From Rhodoblastus sp963703385 (lineage in GTDB: Bacteria > Pseudomonadota > Alphaproteobacteria > Rhizobiales > Beijerinckiaceae), in the NCBI GenBank assembly GCA_963703385.1, contig OY969816.1, forward strand, positions 2,294,001 through 2,358,000: a stretch of 64,000 nt of DNA. Direction: 5' to 3'. Below the pieces are notes generated by a model, which saw nothing but the letters and a program-made list of their open reading frames with translations, did no database searches and had not been told where the DNA came from. Of the stretch, positions 42,940 through 51,475 are shown piece after piece. The position numbers and the translations under genes were made by a program. Numbering within the stretch: the first letter of the stretch is position 1; every line of letters begins with the position of its first letter.

Positions 42940-43950
42940 TCACTTTACGCCGATCACCATCGAATCCGGACCGACCAGATGCTCGACCCGCGTTTCGGCA
43001 AACCCTGCCTCGCGCATCCATCGCTGGCAATCGGCGCCGGTATAGTCGAAACCGCCTGGCGTCTCGATCAGCATGTTCAGGCTCATCAACAGCCCGAAAG
43101 CGTTCTCGCGGCGCTCGTCATCGATCAACGCCTCATAGACGACCAGCAACCCGCCCTCGGGCAGCGCCTGGTGCGCCTTGGCGAGCAGGATGAGCTTCTC
43201 GTCCATGTTCCAGTCGTGGAGAATGTGGCCCATGATGATCACATCGGCCGAAGGTAGCTCGTCGGTGAAGAAATCGCCCGGAATGAAACGCACGCGGTCC
43301 GACAGGCCCTGCCGCGCGACGAACTCCTCGAAAATCGGGCGCACCGCCGGGAGATCGAAGCCGGCGCCGGCGAGGTGCGGATGAACGCGCGCGATGGTGG
43401 CCGGGCCCACGCCCTGCGCGGCGCCGACGTCCACAAAGTTCTTGAATTCCCTCCAGGGAATTTTCTCGGCGATCGCCGCGGCGGGTCCCGCGCTGGCGCC
43501 GCTCATGGCGGCGAGAAAGCCGCGCAGCCGATCCGGATCGGCGTAGAGCGCGCCGAAAACATCCGCCTCGTCCGGATTTTCGCTCTCTCGCCGCCCCGTC
43601 TTCAATGCATCGGTCAGCCTGCCCCAGCTGGGGTAAAGCCGCGCATTGGCCATTTCGAGCAGGCCGCCGATGTAACTCGGCTTGGCGCGATCGAGAAAGA
43701 AATCGGCGTCGGGCGCATTGCCATAGACGCCGTCCTCGCGTTCGAGCAGCCTCATGGCGACCAGCGCGTCGAGAAAATCCCGCGCGCCACGCTCATGCAG
43801 CCCAAGGTCGCGGGTCAATTCGGCAAGGCCGGCGCGGCCCTTGCCGAGGCGGGTGAAGACGCCGAGTTCAACCGCCGACAGCAGCGCCTTGGCGCCCCAA
43901 AAACCCATGCCCAGGCCGAGAAGTCGTTCGGGGGAAAGTCGAGAGGTCAT
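42940..43950 (-). CDS. Family 2 O-methyltransferase (COMT-like)
   Basis: A 336-residue SAM-dependent methyltransferase with an N-terminal winged-helix dimerisation domain (SAVELGVFTRLGKGRAGLAE, DFLDALVAMRLLEREDG) and a Rossmann domain: FVDVGAAQGVGPATIARV (SAM motif I), DRVRFIPGDFFTDELPSADV, and HILHDWNMDEKLILLAKAHQ with the catalytic-type His of the family. It resembles plant-type O-methyltransferases and bacterial hydroxyneurosporene/TcmN-like enzymes. ATG 43950 follows TGGAGCG. No pigment or polyketide genes are adjacent, so the substrate is unknown. Confidence 0.87.
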   Translation of the reverse strand: MTSRLSPERLLGLGMGFWGAKALLSAVELGVFTRLGKGRAGLAELTRDLGLHERGARDFLDALVAMRLLEREDGVYGNAPDADFFLDRAKPSYIGGLLEMANARLYPSWGRLTDALKTGRRESENPDEADVFGALYADPDRLRGFLAAMSGASAGPAAAIAEKIPWREFKNFVDVGAAQGVGPATIARVHPHLAGAGFDLPAVRPIFEEFVARQGLSDRVRFIPGDFFTDELPSADVIIMGHILHDWNMDEKLILLAKAHQALPEGGLLVVYEALIDDERRENAFGLLMSLNMLIETPGGFDYTGADCQRWMREAGFAETRVEHLVGPDSMVIGVK

Positions 43951-44041
43951 CGCATGGCGCTCCATAGCCGTGCCAGAGCCCGCCACGATAGCGCGACGCC
44001 GGCCCCCAGGCGACTCCGCGGAGGCGGCTCCTAGCCGTTCA

Positions 44042-44180
44042 ATCCCCCAAGTAACAAATATTTGATCTCGACAAACGCCGCGATCCCGTGCCGTGAGCCC
44101 TCGGGCCGACGCCGGATTGCTTCACCCCGCCGAAGGGCGCGGCCTCGGTCGAGATGATGCCGGAGTCCGCGCCCACCGTG
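44042..44180 (-). pseudogene. 3'-end remnant of a gabD-like aldehyde dehydrogenase gene
   Basis: Encodes VGADSGIISTEAAPFGGVKQ followed by SGVGPRAHG, matching the C-terminus of the intact GabD at 46198 (VNSGIISTEVAPFGGVKESG). The reading frame then shifts; the other frame gives HGIAAFVEIKYLLLGG, the expected end. Only about 45 codons remain. It lies next to the STAS-like gene, 2 kb from the intact gabD, on the same strand. Confidence 0.85.
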
Positions 44181-44226
44181 ATAGGTTTTGCGTACACGTC
44201 GACGTCGGATGCTCGTCCTTGGCGCG

Positions 44227-44595
44227 TCACGCCGGCAGGAGGATCCAGGAACGCGCCTGATCGGCGTCCTTGGTCGGAAACACTTTCAGCGCGCCCGGCA
44301 GCAGGAAGCTGAACAGCGAAATCGTCTGGATGATCCACGGGACGTCGGTCACGACCGCCATCCGTTCCCAGCGGGTCAGATAGTGCATGCCGATCTTGAA
44401 GTCTTCCATGATCGCATCCCCGTCGATGCCGGTGAAATCGGGGCCGAGTTCGTAATAGAGGCGCAGGCGCTGATGGCCGGCGAATGCCTTTTCGACCGCT
44501 GGCGTCAGAATCCCGTCATAGTCGGCCTTGGTCACCTGGCCCCGGCCGGCGAAAGCGAGGGTGTTTTCCGGAAAGCCCTGGAGCTGCTCGATCAT
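44227..44595 (-). CDS. STAS/SEC14 (SpoIIAA-like) domain protein
   Basis: A 122-residue protein of the SpoIIAA-like family: MIEQLQGFPENTLAFAGRGQ, VTKADYDGILTPAVEKAF, LRLYYELGPDFTGIDGDAIM and DFKIGMHYLTRWERMAVVTD. These proteins have a SpoIIAA/SEC14-like fold and may bind lipids or partners; the role is unknown. It is divergent from a TetR regulator gene across 88 bp that contain a perfect 22-bp palindrome, so it is probably that regulator's target. Confidence 0.85.
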   Translation of the reverse strand: MIEQLQGFPENTLAFAGRGQVTKADYDGILTPAVEKAFAGHQRLRLYYELGPDFTGIDGDAIMEDFKIGMHYLTRWERMAVVTDVPWIIQTISLFSFLLPGALKVFPTKDADQARSWILLPA

Positions 44596-44647
44596 TTGCG
44601 TTCTCCGTATTTGGCGGGACGGGGGCGATTGCAACAACAATTTAAGC

Positions 44648-44669
44648 ATTGACCGATCGATCGGTCAAT
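44648..44669. promoter_or_regulatory. Perfect 22-bp palindrome, likely TetR operator
   Basis: ATTGACCGATC followed by its exact complement GATCGGTCAAT. It sits 14 bp before the TetR-type ATG and 52 bp before the divergent STAS-type ATG, the classic position for an operator controlling both. Confidence 0.85.
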
Positions 44670-44683
44670 GGTAATTTCAGCCC

Positions 44684-45277
44684 ATGGTGATCAAGGGACA
44701 ACGCACGGCGGCGGGCGAAGGCACGCGCAAGGAAATTCTGGACGCGGCTCTGGCGTTGCTGGGCCGCGAGGGCCCTGACGCGTTCAGCGCGCGCGCCTTG
44801 GCGCAAGAGGCGAATGTCAGCAAGGCCACGATCTTTCATCATTTCGCGTCGGTCGATGAAATCCTGCTCGCCGCGTTCGATTGGCGCCAGTCGATCGAGC
44901 TGGAGGCGCGCCAACCGACTTCGGCGCGCGACTACCTGGAAAACCTCGGCCAGCAGCTCGTCCGCGCGGCGCAGGACGATCCCGCGCTGTTGAAAGCGCA
45001 GGCGGTTTTCTTCACCAGGGCGATCTTCGATGGCGAAATGAACGCGCGGCTTTCCCAGGGCGGCGCCGACATGCGCCGCCTGATCGCCGAGGCGCTTCGC
45101 GCGCGCCTTCCCGCGAACCTTTCGGACGCTGAAATCGAGTCCATGACGCGTCTCGCCGAAATGGCGCTGGACGGCTTGATGCTCAATCTTGTCATGCGCG
45201 CCGAAGACCCGGCGCAATCGCAGCAGGCCTGGGCGCTGCTGGTTGACCTGCTTCTCGCCGGAGCAAAGGCAGGCTGA
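44684..45277 (+). CDS. TetR-family transcriptional repressor
   Basis: A 197-residue regulator. The helix-turn-helix is AALALLGREGPDAFSARALA followed by QEANVSKATIFHHFASVDEI, with the typical FHHF for YYHF. The ligand-binding half is helical with no recognisable specificity. The perfect palindrome 14 bp upstream is almost certainly its operator, so it represses itself and the divergent STAS-like gene. Inducer unknown. Confidence 0.9.
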   Translation: MVIKGQRTAAGEGTRKEILDAALALLGREGPDAFSARALAQEANVSKATIFHHFASVDEILLAAFDWRQSIELEARQPTSARDYLENLGQQLVRAAQDDPALLKAQAVFFTRAIFDGEMNARLSQGGADMRRLIAEALRARLPANLSDAEIESMTRLAEMALDGLMLNLVMRAEDPAQSQQAWALLVDLLLAGAKAG

Positions 45278-45418
45278 GGAAGGGACGAATTTTGTGTTTC
45301 GCGCCTTGCGCATCCGATGACGCGGAATCTGGCTGGGGGTGGAAGCCGCTGGAGCGCGTCCCGGGCGGACTAGCCCGCGACGGCGAACGCGAAGGACGCC
45401 AAGCGCATCGTCACCTTA

Positions 45419-46063
45419 TCAAACGGCAGAACAGGCCAAGCGGGCGACGATGAATGTCAAGGGAAACCCCAATCTTTCCGTGAACAGGCTCTCGTGGATC
45501 ATTAAGCCGTGACGGGATAGCCACTGCTCTATGGAGACCGGGCGGCATCCCTGACCGATGAAGTCGAACCGGCGAAATAGCCACGCCCAAAGGCGTGACG
45601 GGACGCTTCGCGGCATTCCCATATAGGCGGCGAAAAGCATTCCGTCAGCTTTCAATACCCGCCGCATTTCCCCAATTACCAAGTCAAATTGCTCCTCGGA
45701 ACAAAAATCGAAGAAACAGTTCGCATAGATCGCGGCGATTTCGACGTCGGCGAACGGCAGCCGGAAGAATGGCTCGACACGAATGTCGAGCGATGGCGCC
45801 TCATGCGCCCGGGCATATGTTTCGGCGATTGCCGCGAGCCTTTCCGAGAAGCAAAGGAGAAAGGTCTCGCCGCTCACATTGGCGTTCGCCAGAAGCTTGA
45901 TGCCGGCGTCCGTCGGGGGTGAAATGATCAATATTTTCGATCCCGAAAGCAGAGGAGCTTCCGCTTCCCGCTTGCGCGAATCGAACTCCATAAGTCGGAC
46001 CCAGGCATCGAAAACGCGGGAAATTCTGAAATAGGATTGCTCGATATTCCCTGCATCGGACAT
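45419..46063 (-). CDS. Class I SAM-dependent methyltransferase
   Basis: A 214-residue protein. SGSKILIISPPTDAGIKLLA stands at the SAM motif I position but lacks the usual GxGxG, so the site is degenerate. Later SAM-methyltransferase features are present: LDIRVEPFFRLPFADVEIAA, CSEEQFDLVIGEMRRVLKAD (post-motif III) and RPVSIEQWLSRHGL. ATG 46063 was chosen over the much longer open frame, which merely runs opposite gabD. It may be active with an unusual cofactor loop or be non-catalytic. No partner gene suggests a substrate. Confidence 0.75.
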   Translation of the reverse strand: MSDAGNIEQSYFRISRVFDAWVRLMEFDSRKREAEAPLLSGSKILIISPPTDAGIKLLANANVSGETFLLCFSERLAAIAETYARAHEAPSLDIRVEPFFRLPFADVEIAAIYANCFFDFCSEEQFDLVIGEMRRVLKADGMLFAAYMGMPRSVPSRLWAWLFRRFDFIGQGCRPVSIEQWLSRHGLMIHESLFTERLGFPLTFIVARLACSAV

Positions 46064-46197
46064 GTTCTCAGATGGTCTCCCCGGCGTTGGCGCAGCCGCA
46101 ACGGGGCCGCCGACAATGAACTCCGTGCGATCCAACTTTCGCGCGAAACGCCGCCTGGATTGTTTCGTTGCGACGCTCCTCGCGATGACGGATCCTG

Positions 46198-47646
46198 TCA
46201 GCCTCCGAGGCCTCCCAGCAACACATATTTGATCTCCAAGAATTCCTCGATCCCATGCCGCGAACCCTCGCGGCCGATGCCGGATTCCTTCACCCCGCCG
46301 AAGGGCGCGACTTCGGTCGAGATGATGCCGGAATTGACGCCGACCATGCCATATTCCAGCGCCTCGGCAACGCGAAAAACCCTGCCGAGATCGCGGGCGT
46401 AAAAATAGGCGGCGAGGCCATATTGGGTGGCGTTGGCCTGGGCGATGACGTCGGCTTCGTCCTTGAAGTGGAACAGCGGCGCGACCGGCCCAAAGGTTTC
46501 TTCGCGCGCCACCGCCATGTCCGGGGTCACGTCGCGCAAAACGGTCGGCTGGAAGAACGTGCCGCCCAATGCGTGCCGGTGGCCGCCGACCATCACCCGC
46601 CCGCCTTTTTCCAGCGCGTCGGCGATATGGGCCTCGACCTTGGCGAGCGCCGCAAAATTGATCAGCGGCCCCTGCTGCACCCCCTGCTCCAGCCCGTCGC
46701 CGACTTTCAGCTTTTCGACCGCCGCCGCGAGCTTGTCGGCGAAGGCGTCGTAAACGCCTTCCTGCACATAGAGCCGGTTGGCGCAGACGCAGGTCTGGCC
46801 CATGTTGCGATATTTCGACAGCATGGCGCCGGCGACCGCAGCGTCGAGATCGGCGTCGTCGAACACGATGAAGGGCGCATTGCCGCCCAGCTCCAGCCCG
46901 ACCTTTTTCACCCCCGAAGCCGCCTGCCGCATCAGCAGTTTTCCCACCTCGGTCGAGCCGGTGAAGCCGACGAAGCGCACGGCGGGATGTTCGCAGAAGA
47001 CCTTGCCGATGGCGGGCGCGTCCCCGGTGACCATGTTCAGCACGCCGGGCGGCAGGCCGGCGCGGACCGCCAGTTCGCCGAGCGCCAGCGCGGTCAGCGG
47101 CGTCTCGGGCGCGGGCTTGACCACGCAGGCGCAGCCGGCGGCAAGCGCCGGGGCGCATTTACGGGTGATCATCGCCGCCGGGAAATTCCACGGCGTGATC
47201 GCGGTCATCACCCCGATCGGCTGGCGCAGGGTGACGATGCGCGCGTCGGGCCAGGGCGAGGGAATGGTCTCGCCATAAACGCGCTTGGCCTCCTCGGCGA
47301 AAAATTCAATAAAACTCGCGGCATAATCGATCTCGCCGCGCGCCTCGGCCAGCGGCTTGCCCTGCTCGCTGGTCATGATGATCGCGAGATCGTCGCGCGC
47401 CGCGATGACCAGTTCGAACCATTTGCGCAGCAGGCCCGCACGCTGCTTCGCGGTATGGCCCGCCCAGATTTTTTGCGCCCTCGCCGCGATTTCGACCGCC
47501 TCGGTCGCTTCCGCCGCGCCGCCATTGGGGACGCGGCCCAGCAGCGCGCCGGTGGCGGGGTTCTTGATCTCCAGCGCGCCCTCGCCGCGCCACACGCCGC
47601 CGAGCAGCATTTGGGTTTTCAGGAGGGAGGGATCAGCGAGCCGCAT
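46198..47646 (-). CDS. gabD: NAD(P)-dependent succinate-semialdehyde dehydrogenase
   Basis: A 482-residue aldehyde dehydrogenase of the GabD type. Seen: ITPWNFPAAMITRKCAPALA, VKPAPETPLTALALGELAVR, FTGSTEVGKLLMRQAASGVK, the general-base Glu in KKVGLELGGNAPFIVFDDAD and the nucleophile in MGQTCVCANRLYVQ. It converts succinate semialdehyde to succinate, or acts on a related semialdehyde. The start at 47646 overlaps by 14 bases the end of a small membrane-protein gene, suggesting coupling. A remnant of a paralogue lies 2 kb away. Confidence 0.92.
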   Translation of the reverse strand: MRLADPSLLKTQMLLGGVWRGEGALEIKNPATGALLGRVPNGGAAEATEAVEIAARAQKIWAGHTAKQRAGLLRKWFELVIAARDDLAIIMTSEQGKPLAEARGEIDYAASFIEFFAEEAKRVYGETIPSPWPDARIVTLRQPIGVMTAITPWNFPAAMITRKCAPALAAGCACVVKPAPETPLTALALGELAVRAGLPPGVLNMVTGDAPAIGKVFCEHPAVRFVGFTGSTEVGKLLMRQAASGVKKVGLELGGNAPFIVFDDADLDAAVAGAMLSKYRNMGQTCVCANRLYVQEGVYDAFADKLAAAVEKLKVGDGLEQGVQQGPLINFAALAKVEAHIADALEKGGRVMVGGHRHALGGTFFQPTVLRDVTPDMAVAREETFGPVAPLFHFKDEADVIAQANATQYGLAAYFYARDLGRVFRVAEALEYGMVGVNSGIISTEVAPFGGVKESGIGREGSRHGIEEFLEIKYVLLGGLGG

Positions 47647-47821
47647 CGGAACGTCCTTTCCGCGCCACAAGATAACGCCGCAACGCCACCAGCGCCCATA
47701 TGGCTTCGACCAGGCCGAAGGGCCAGGCGCCCTGCAGAAAGCCATAGGCCGAGCCGAGCGCGCAGGCGGCGGCGAAGCCGAGACTATAGATAGGGCCGCG
47801 CGGCGACAGACTTAAGTCCAA
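47633..47821 (-). CDS. Small membrane protein
   Basis: A 62-residue protein starting with TTG at 47821 (no ATG possible before a TGA). It has one or two hydrophobic segments (IYSLGFAAACALGSAYGFLQ and WPFGLVEAIWALVALRRYLV) followed by a short basic tail. Such small proteins are conserved in alphaproteobacteria without known function. It overlaps the start of gabD by 14 bases. Confidence 0.6.
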   Translation of the reverse strand: MDLSLSPRGPIYSLGFAAACALGSAYGFLQGAWPFGLVEAIWALVALRRYLVARKGRSDAAR

Positions 47822-47839
47822 AAGCGGTCAGCGGGTCCA

Positions 47840-48193
47840 TCATTTCGCCGGCGGCGTGCAGACCACGGCGCCCTTCAGCACATAGCAGACCGACATTTCG
47901 CCGCTGCGCTGATTGACCCGGAACACGCTGGCCTCGTGCTCGTGTCTTGTGGCGACAAGGGCATATTCGCCGGGCGGCTGCGGCCCTGCGTCATCGCCGG
48001 CGGCATAGCACAAGGTGACGCCCACCGGCGCGCCATCCTTGAGACCGAACTGGCAGGCGCCGACCTCGCCACTCGCCTTGTCGAGCCGATAGACCCGGTT
48101 GAGATCGACCTGCGGCGCCGCGAGAAAATCGTAATTCGCGGCGCGCGCCGTGGCGGTCATTGCGAGCAAGGCCAGAACCGTCCGTTTCAACAT
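47840..48193 (-). CDS. Small exported protein, unknown function
   Basis: A 117-residue protein beginning MLKRTVLALLAMTATARA, a signal peptide with likely cleavage after ARA. The mature part has four cysteines (GACQFG, TLCYAAG, SVCYVLKG, VVCTPP), probably two disulfides, and a pattern of beta strands. ATG 48193 is chosen over an upstream extension because it begins the leader. No family name can be given. Confidence 0.7.
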   Translation of the reverse strand: MLKRTVLALLAMTATARAANYDFLAAPQVDLNRVYRLDKASGEVGACQFGLKDGAPVGVTLCYAAGDDAGPQPPGEYALVATRHEHEASVFRVNQRSGEMSVCYVLKGAVVCTPPAK

Positions 48194-48415
48194 CGCGGCT
48201 TTCTCCCCCGCCCCGCCCGCATTGGGCGAATCACCCGGATTTACCGCGAAATCTATCATCCTGAGCGGGCAAAGGCGTTACGGCGGGAAGGCAAAAACGA
48301 TCCGTGGCGTCGCGCCTGGCGGAATAAAGGATTCCAAACGCCATCTTGAAGAAACTCATGATGTTGACAGGCATGACATCGGGCGCGGGAAAGGTTATAG
48401 CCTGTCGTCGCTCTA

Positions 48416-48515
48416 GAGCGCGCTCGCAAATCATAGAGTCGAACGCGCTCCGCTATTTCATTGTTTTGCCGCATATTCTGATCCGAAAAGTCTATCAACT
48501 TTTCGGGAATATGCT
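48416..48515. repeat. Dispersed palindromic repeat, copy 3
   Basis: Same element as 4540-4642 and 19698-19796: AGAGCGCGCTCGCAAATCAT, GAGTCGAACGCGCTCC, then GCATATTCTGATCCGAAAAG and CTTTTCGGGAATATGC forming a hairpin. Here it lies 14 bp before the gph start, directly followed by the ribosome-binding site CCAGGAGGA, so it is part of the gph leader. The rest of 48194-48415 shows no gene. Confidence 0.8.
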
Positions 48516-48528
48516 CCAGGAGGACTTG

Positions 48529-49206
48529 ATGGCCGCGAAATGGGACCCGGTGCTTTACGTCTTCGATCTCGACGGCACCCTTGCCGACACGGCCGGCGAC
48601 CTGATGGGAACGCTGGATTACATCATGATCGAGGAAGGCTTCGAAAAGACGCCGATCGACGACGCCCGCTCGCTGCTGGGCGCCGGCGCGCGCGCGCTCC
48701 TCGTCCGGGCGCTGGCCCAGCAAGGCCGGGACGTCACGCCCGAGCGGCTCGAAGACATGTATGCGCGTTTCCTCGTCCATTACGAAGGCCGCATCGCCGA
48801 CGACAGCCGGCTCTATCCCGGCGTGGTCGAGGCGCTCGACGCGCTGGAAAAGCGCGGCGGCGTTTTCGCGGTCTGCACCAACAAGGTCGAGCGCCCCGCC
48901 AAATTGCTGCTCGAAAAGCTCGGCGTGGCCGATCGTTTCGCCTTCGTCTGCGGCCAGGACACTTTTGGGATCGCCAAGCCCGATCCCAGGCCCCTGCTCA
49001 AGACCATAGAAGCGGCCGGCGGCAATGTCGGGCGCGCGATCATGGTCGGCGATTCGAAAACCGACATCGCCACCGCGCGCGCCGCCGAGATTCCCGTCAT
49101 CGCGGTCGATTTCGGCTATACCGACCGCCCGGTGATCGAATATGGCCCCGACCGGGTGATTTCGCATTTCGACGAACTGCCGTCGGCGGCTGCGGAGTTT
49201 TATTAA
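48529..49206 (+). CDS. gph: Phosphoglycolate phosphatase (HAD family)
   Basis: A 225-residue HAD phosphatase: nucleophile motif YVFDLDGTLADTAGDLMGTL, motif II VCTNKVERP, motif III lysine in GIAKPDP and motif IV MVGDSKTDIATA. These fit phosphoglycolate phosphatase, which clears 2-phosphoglycolate from DNA repair or Rubisco oxygenation. ATG 48529 follows CAGGAGGA; an upstream in-frame extension runs through the palindromic repeat and is rejected. The stop overlaps that of the convergent gene by four bases (TTAA shared). Confidence 0.88.
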   Translation: MAAKWDPVLYVFDLDGTLADTAGDLMGTLDYIMIEEGFEKTPIDDARSLLGAGARALLVRALAQQGRDVTPERLEDMYARFLVHYEGRIADDSRLYPGVVEALDALEKRGGVFAVCTNKVERPAKLLLEKLGVADRFAFVCGQDTFGIAKPDPRPLLKTIEAAGGNVGRAIMVGDSKTDIATARAAEIPVIAVDFGYTDRPVIEYGPDRVISHFDELPSAAAEFY

Positions 49207-49790
49207 TCAGGCGAAGCGGCGCCGACTCTCCGGCGGATGCGGGCGCGGATGCGGCCGAGCGAGGCGACAAGACCGCGCTCGCCCGAGGATTCGCCGAACG
49301 CCTGCAGCAAGAGCGCCCTGGACCGCGCCTTGAGCGCGGCAAGGCGCGCGACCACCGCGGCCTTGTAGGGCGCGACGAAGGCGTGCGCCTTGTCCCGCCA
49401 CATCAGCACCCAGCGGTAAAAGCGCGCGAACCAGGCGATCTCCAGCACCTTGTCGCGGGTAAGATCGAAGATGAAGGCGAAAACGCCGACGCCGACGAAT
49501 TTCAGCGCGGCGAGGCCGAGCAGACCCTTCAAAATATGGCCATGCGCCATCGCACGGACGGCGAAAACTTTTAGCGGCTCAACGACAAAGATCGGCAGGA
49601 CGAACAGCGTCAGCGCGGCATAGGGCGGCAGGCTCGCGATGATCCGGGCGACCGCGTCCTTGAACGCCTGCCAGGGCAAAAGGCCGATCAGGGCGCGCCC
49701 CAGCGCCTGGGTCCAATCCCACAGCCACGCCTCGATCAGGAAGAGGACGGCGGCGAGCGTCAGCAGAAAATGTTTCAGGCGATGCGGCAT
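49203..49790 (-). CDS. Membrane protein, unknown function
   Basis: A 195-residue protein with an N-terminal helix (LKHFLLTLAAVLFLIEAWLW) and two further hydrophobic segments (PPYAALTLFVLPIFVVEPLK and GLLGLAALKFVGVGVFAFIF). The C-terminal 70 residues are helical and very basic (KAAVVARLAALKARSRALLL, RIRARIRRRVG). ATG 49790 begins directly at the basic start MPHRLKHF. It resembles conserved uncharacterised membrane proteins of Hyphomicrobiales. Convergent with gph. Confidence 0.65.
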   Translation of the reverse strand: MPHRLKHFLLTLAAVLFLIEAWLWDWTQALGRALIGLLPWQAFKDAVARIIASLPPYAALTLFVLPIFVVEPLKVFAVRAMAHGHILKGLLGLAALKFVGVGVFAFIFDLTRDKVLEIAWFARFYRWVLMWRDKAHAFVAPYKAAVVARLAALKARSRALLLQAFGESSGERGLVASLGRIRARIRRRVGAASPD

Positions 49791-49907
49791 CCGCGGGTCC
49801 AGAAAGTTCCGATGCGCAAAATTGCAGCGGCGTTGGTTGGCGGCGTCTATATGGGCTGCGCGGGGCTGAAACGCCAGAGCCAATGGCGGGCGATAAAGGG
49901 ATCGAAG

Positions 49908-50189
49908 CTATATCCCCACCCGTGTGAAGAACATGGTCTGGCGTTCACGCATCGGGGGCGCGGCTTCAAGACGGTAGATAAAACCGGCGATATTCTGGGC
50001 ATGCAGACCGGATTGAGGTTCAAGCGAGTTCATGCCGGGTCGACGTTTGTGCTGCGCCCGTGCTGTGGCGAGGAACCCGATGCCGAAGCTGGTCGCCGCT
50101 TGCATGGCCATAGTCAACTCCGTAACATCAAACCGGCGAGACAAAATGGCGCGCTCGGTGAAATCAAACGCCTCCAATTTGACGCTCAA
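49908..50189 (-). CDS. Possible 93-residue protein
   Basis: From TTG 50189, preceded by AGGGGGT, the frame reads SVKLEAFDFTERAILSRRFD, then MQAATSFGIGFLATARAQHK and ends MRERQTMFFTRVGI. The composition is protein-like with mixed beta and helix, but no family is recognised. It is divergent from the TPR-like gene with only 11 bp between the starts. It could be a real small gene or a chance frame. Confidence 0.35.
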   Translation of the reverse strand: MSVKLEAFDFTERAILSRRFDVTELTMAMQAATSFGIGFLATARAQHKRRPGMNSLEPQSGLHAQNIAGFIYRLEAAPPMRERQTMFFTRVGI

Positions 50190-50200
50190 CGGACCCCCTG

Positions 50201-51475
50201 ATGGAAGCTGATCGCGACGCCGCCCAGTTGATCCGCGAAGCAGAAAGCGCGAAAGGGCGTGACTGGCCAAGAGCATCGGCGCTTGCGGCAAAGCTGCGCG
50301 AACTTTTCCCGGAACACCCGGCGGGTTATCGCATCGGCGTGAATTCCGCTCGGGGCTTAAACAGCCTCGCGGAGGCCGCCTCGCTCGCCCTTGAGGCGCG
50401 CCAGCGCTTTCCAACCGAGCCCTGGCCTCTGATCGAGGACGGCTTGAACCTTCTCCACTCGAACGAATACGAGGACGCCAGATCGACGGCCGCGGAATTG
50501 CGTGAGCGTTTTTCCGCCAGTTCCGGCGGCTATTGCATCGGCTCGGCCGCGGCTCGAAACCTGGGGCGAATAGCCGAAGCGAACGCGCTCGCCAATGAAG
50601 CGCGCTTACGCTTTCCGGACGAAGCCTGGCCATTGGCGGAGTGGTGTCAAAATGCGAGGGCGGCGGGCGATTGGGATGCGGCTCTCGCCGCCGCGCGGGA
50701 ATTGCGCGACCGCTTCCCCGATATTCCGGCCGGCTACGAAATCGGGTCCATGTCCGCCCGAGCTAAAGGGCGTCATGACGAAGCGAACGAATTCGCCAAC
50801 CAGGGGCGGCTTCGCTTTCCGCGGGAAGCCTGGACATTGGTCGAGTGTGGTCGCAACGCCATGGCGTCGGCCCGGTGGGACGCGGCCTACGCCGCCGCCG
50901 CTGAACTTCGCGACCGCTTTCCCGACAATCCGGAAGGCTACGAAATCGGGGCCTGGTCCGCGGCGAACCTCAGGCGCCTTGAGGAGGCGGACGCCCTCGC
51001 GCAGGAGGGCGCCATGCGTTCTCCGTCCAGCGAATGGCCGCCGAACGTGCTTCTGACGACGACATTGGCGCGAGAGGATTTTGAAGCGGCAATACTTCAG
51101 GCCGCGGAGCTGAGAAGCCGATTTCCTGGCAGCGTCGAGGGCTTTGCGGTTGGCGTCGCCGCACTGCGCGACACCAACAGACTGGACGAAGCCCTGGCGC
51201 TTTGCGACCAGGCCGCCTTGCGCTTTCCATCCCTGCCATGGTTCGCTGAAAACGCCGCAGTTCTGGAGCAGCTGATAGCGAACAGAAGATCCGCGGAAAA
51301 ACTGACCGAGGCGCTCGGGCGCGAAGTCGAAGGCGGCGCCGCCGAAGGTGATCGTGATCCTCGGCATGCATCGATCGGGCACGTCGCTGTGCGCAAAAAT
51401 CGTGACCTCGCTCGGCGTCGGTTTCGGCGCGCCGCTGGAGCCGCCAAATCCCAACAATACCGACGGCTATTTTGA
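50201..51475 (+). CDS. TPR-like repeat protein, probably fused in nature to the following sulfotransferase
   Basis: A 424-residue frame. Residues 20-360 are helical repeats of about 68 residues, each containing a pair such as AARELRDRFPDIPAGYEIG and EANEFANQGRLRFPREAW; at least five are seen. Such units are found in front of sulfotransferase domains. After about residue 375 the sequence (DRDPRHASIGHVAVRKNRD) looks like out-of-frame translation of the next gene, which overlaps by 128 bases. A one-base error or mutation near 51310-51340 probably splits one TPR-sulfotransferase protein into two. The repeats would bind the acceptor or a partner protein. Confidence 0.7.
   Translation: MEADRDAAQLIREAESAKGRDWPRASALAAKLRELFPEHPAGYRIGVNSARGLNSLAEAASLALEARQRFPTEPWPLIEDGLNLLHSNEYEDARSTAAELRERFSASSGGYCIGSAAARNLGRIAEANALANEARLRFPDEAWPLAEWCQNARAAGDWDAALAAARELRDRFPDIPAGYEIGSMSARAKGRHDEANEFANQGRLRFPREAWTLVECGRNAMASARWDAAYAAAAELRDRFPDNPEGYEIGAWSAANLRRLEEADALAQEGAMRSPSSEWPPNVLLTTTLAREDFEAAILQAAELRSRFPGSVEGFAVGVAALRDTNRLDEALALCDQAALRFPSLPWFAENAAVLEQLIANRRSAEKLTEALGREVEGGAAEGDRDPRHASIGHVAVRKNRDLARRRFRRAAGAAKSQQYRRLF

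Noticed and set aside
46154..46191. TGGATTGTTTCGTTGCGACGC-like sequence resembling a scattered repeat of Rhizobiales genomes
   Set aside because: Only one copy is visible in the window, so it cannot be supported from this sequence alone.
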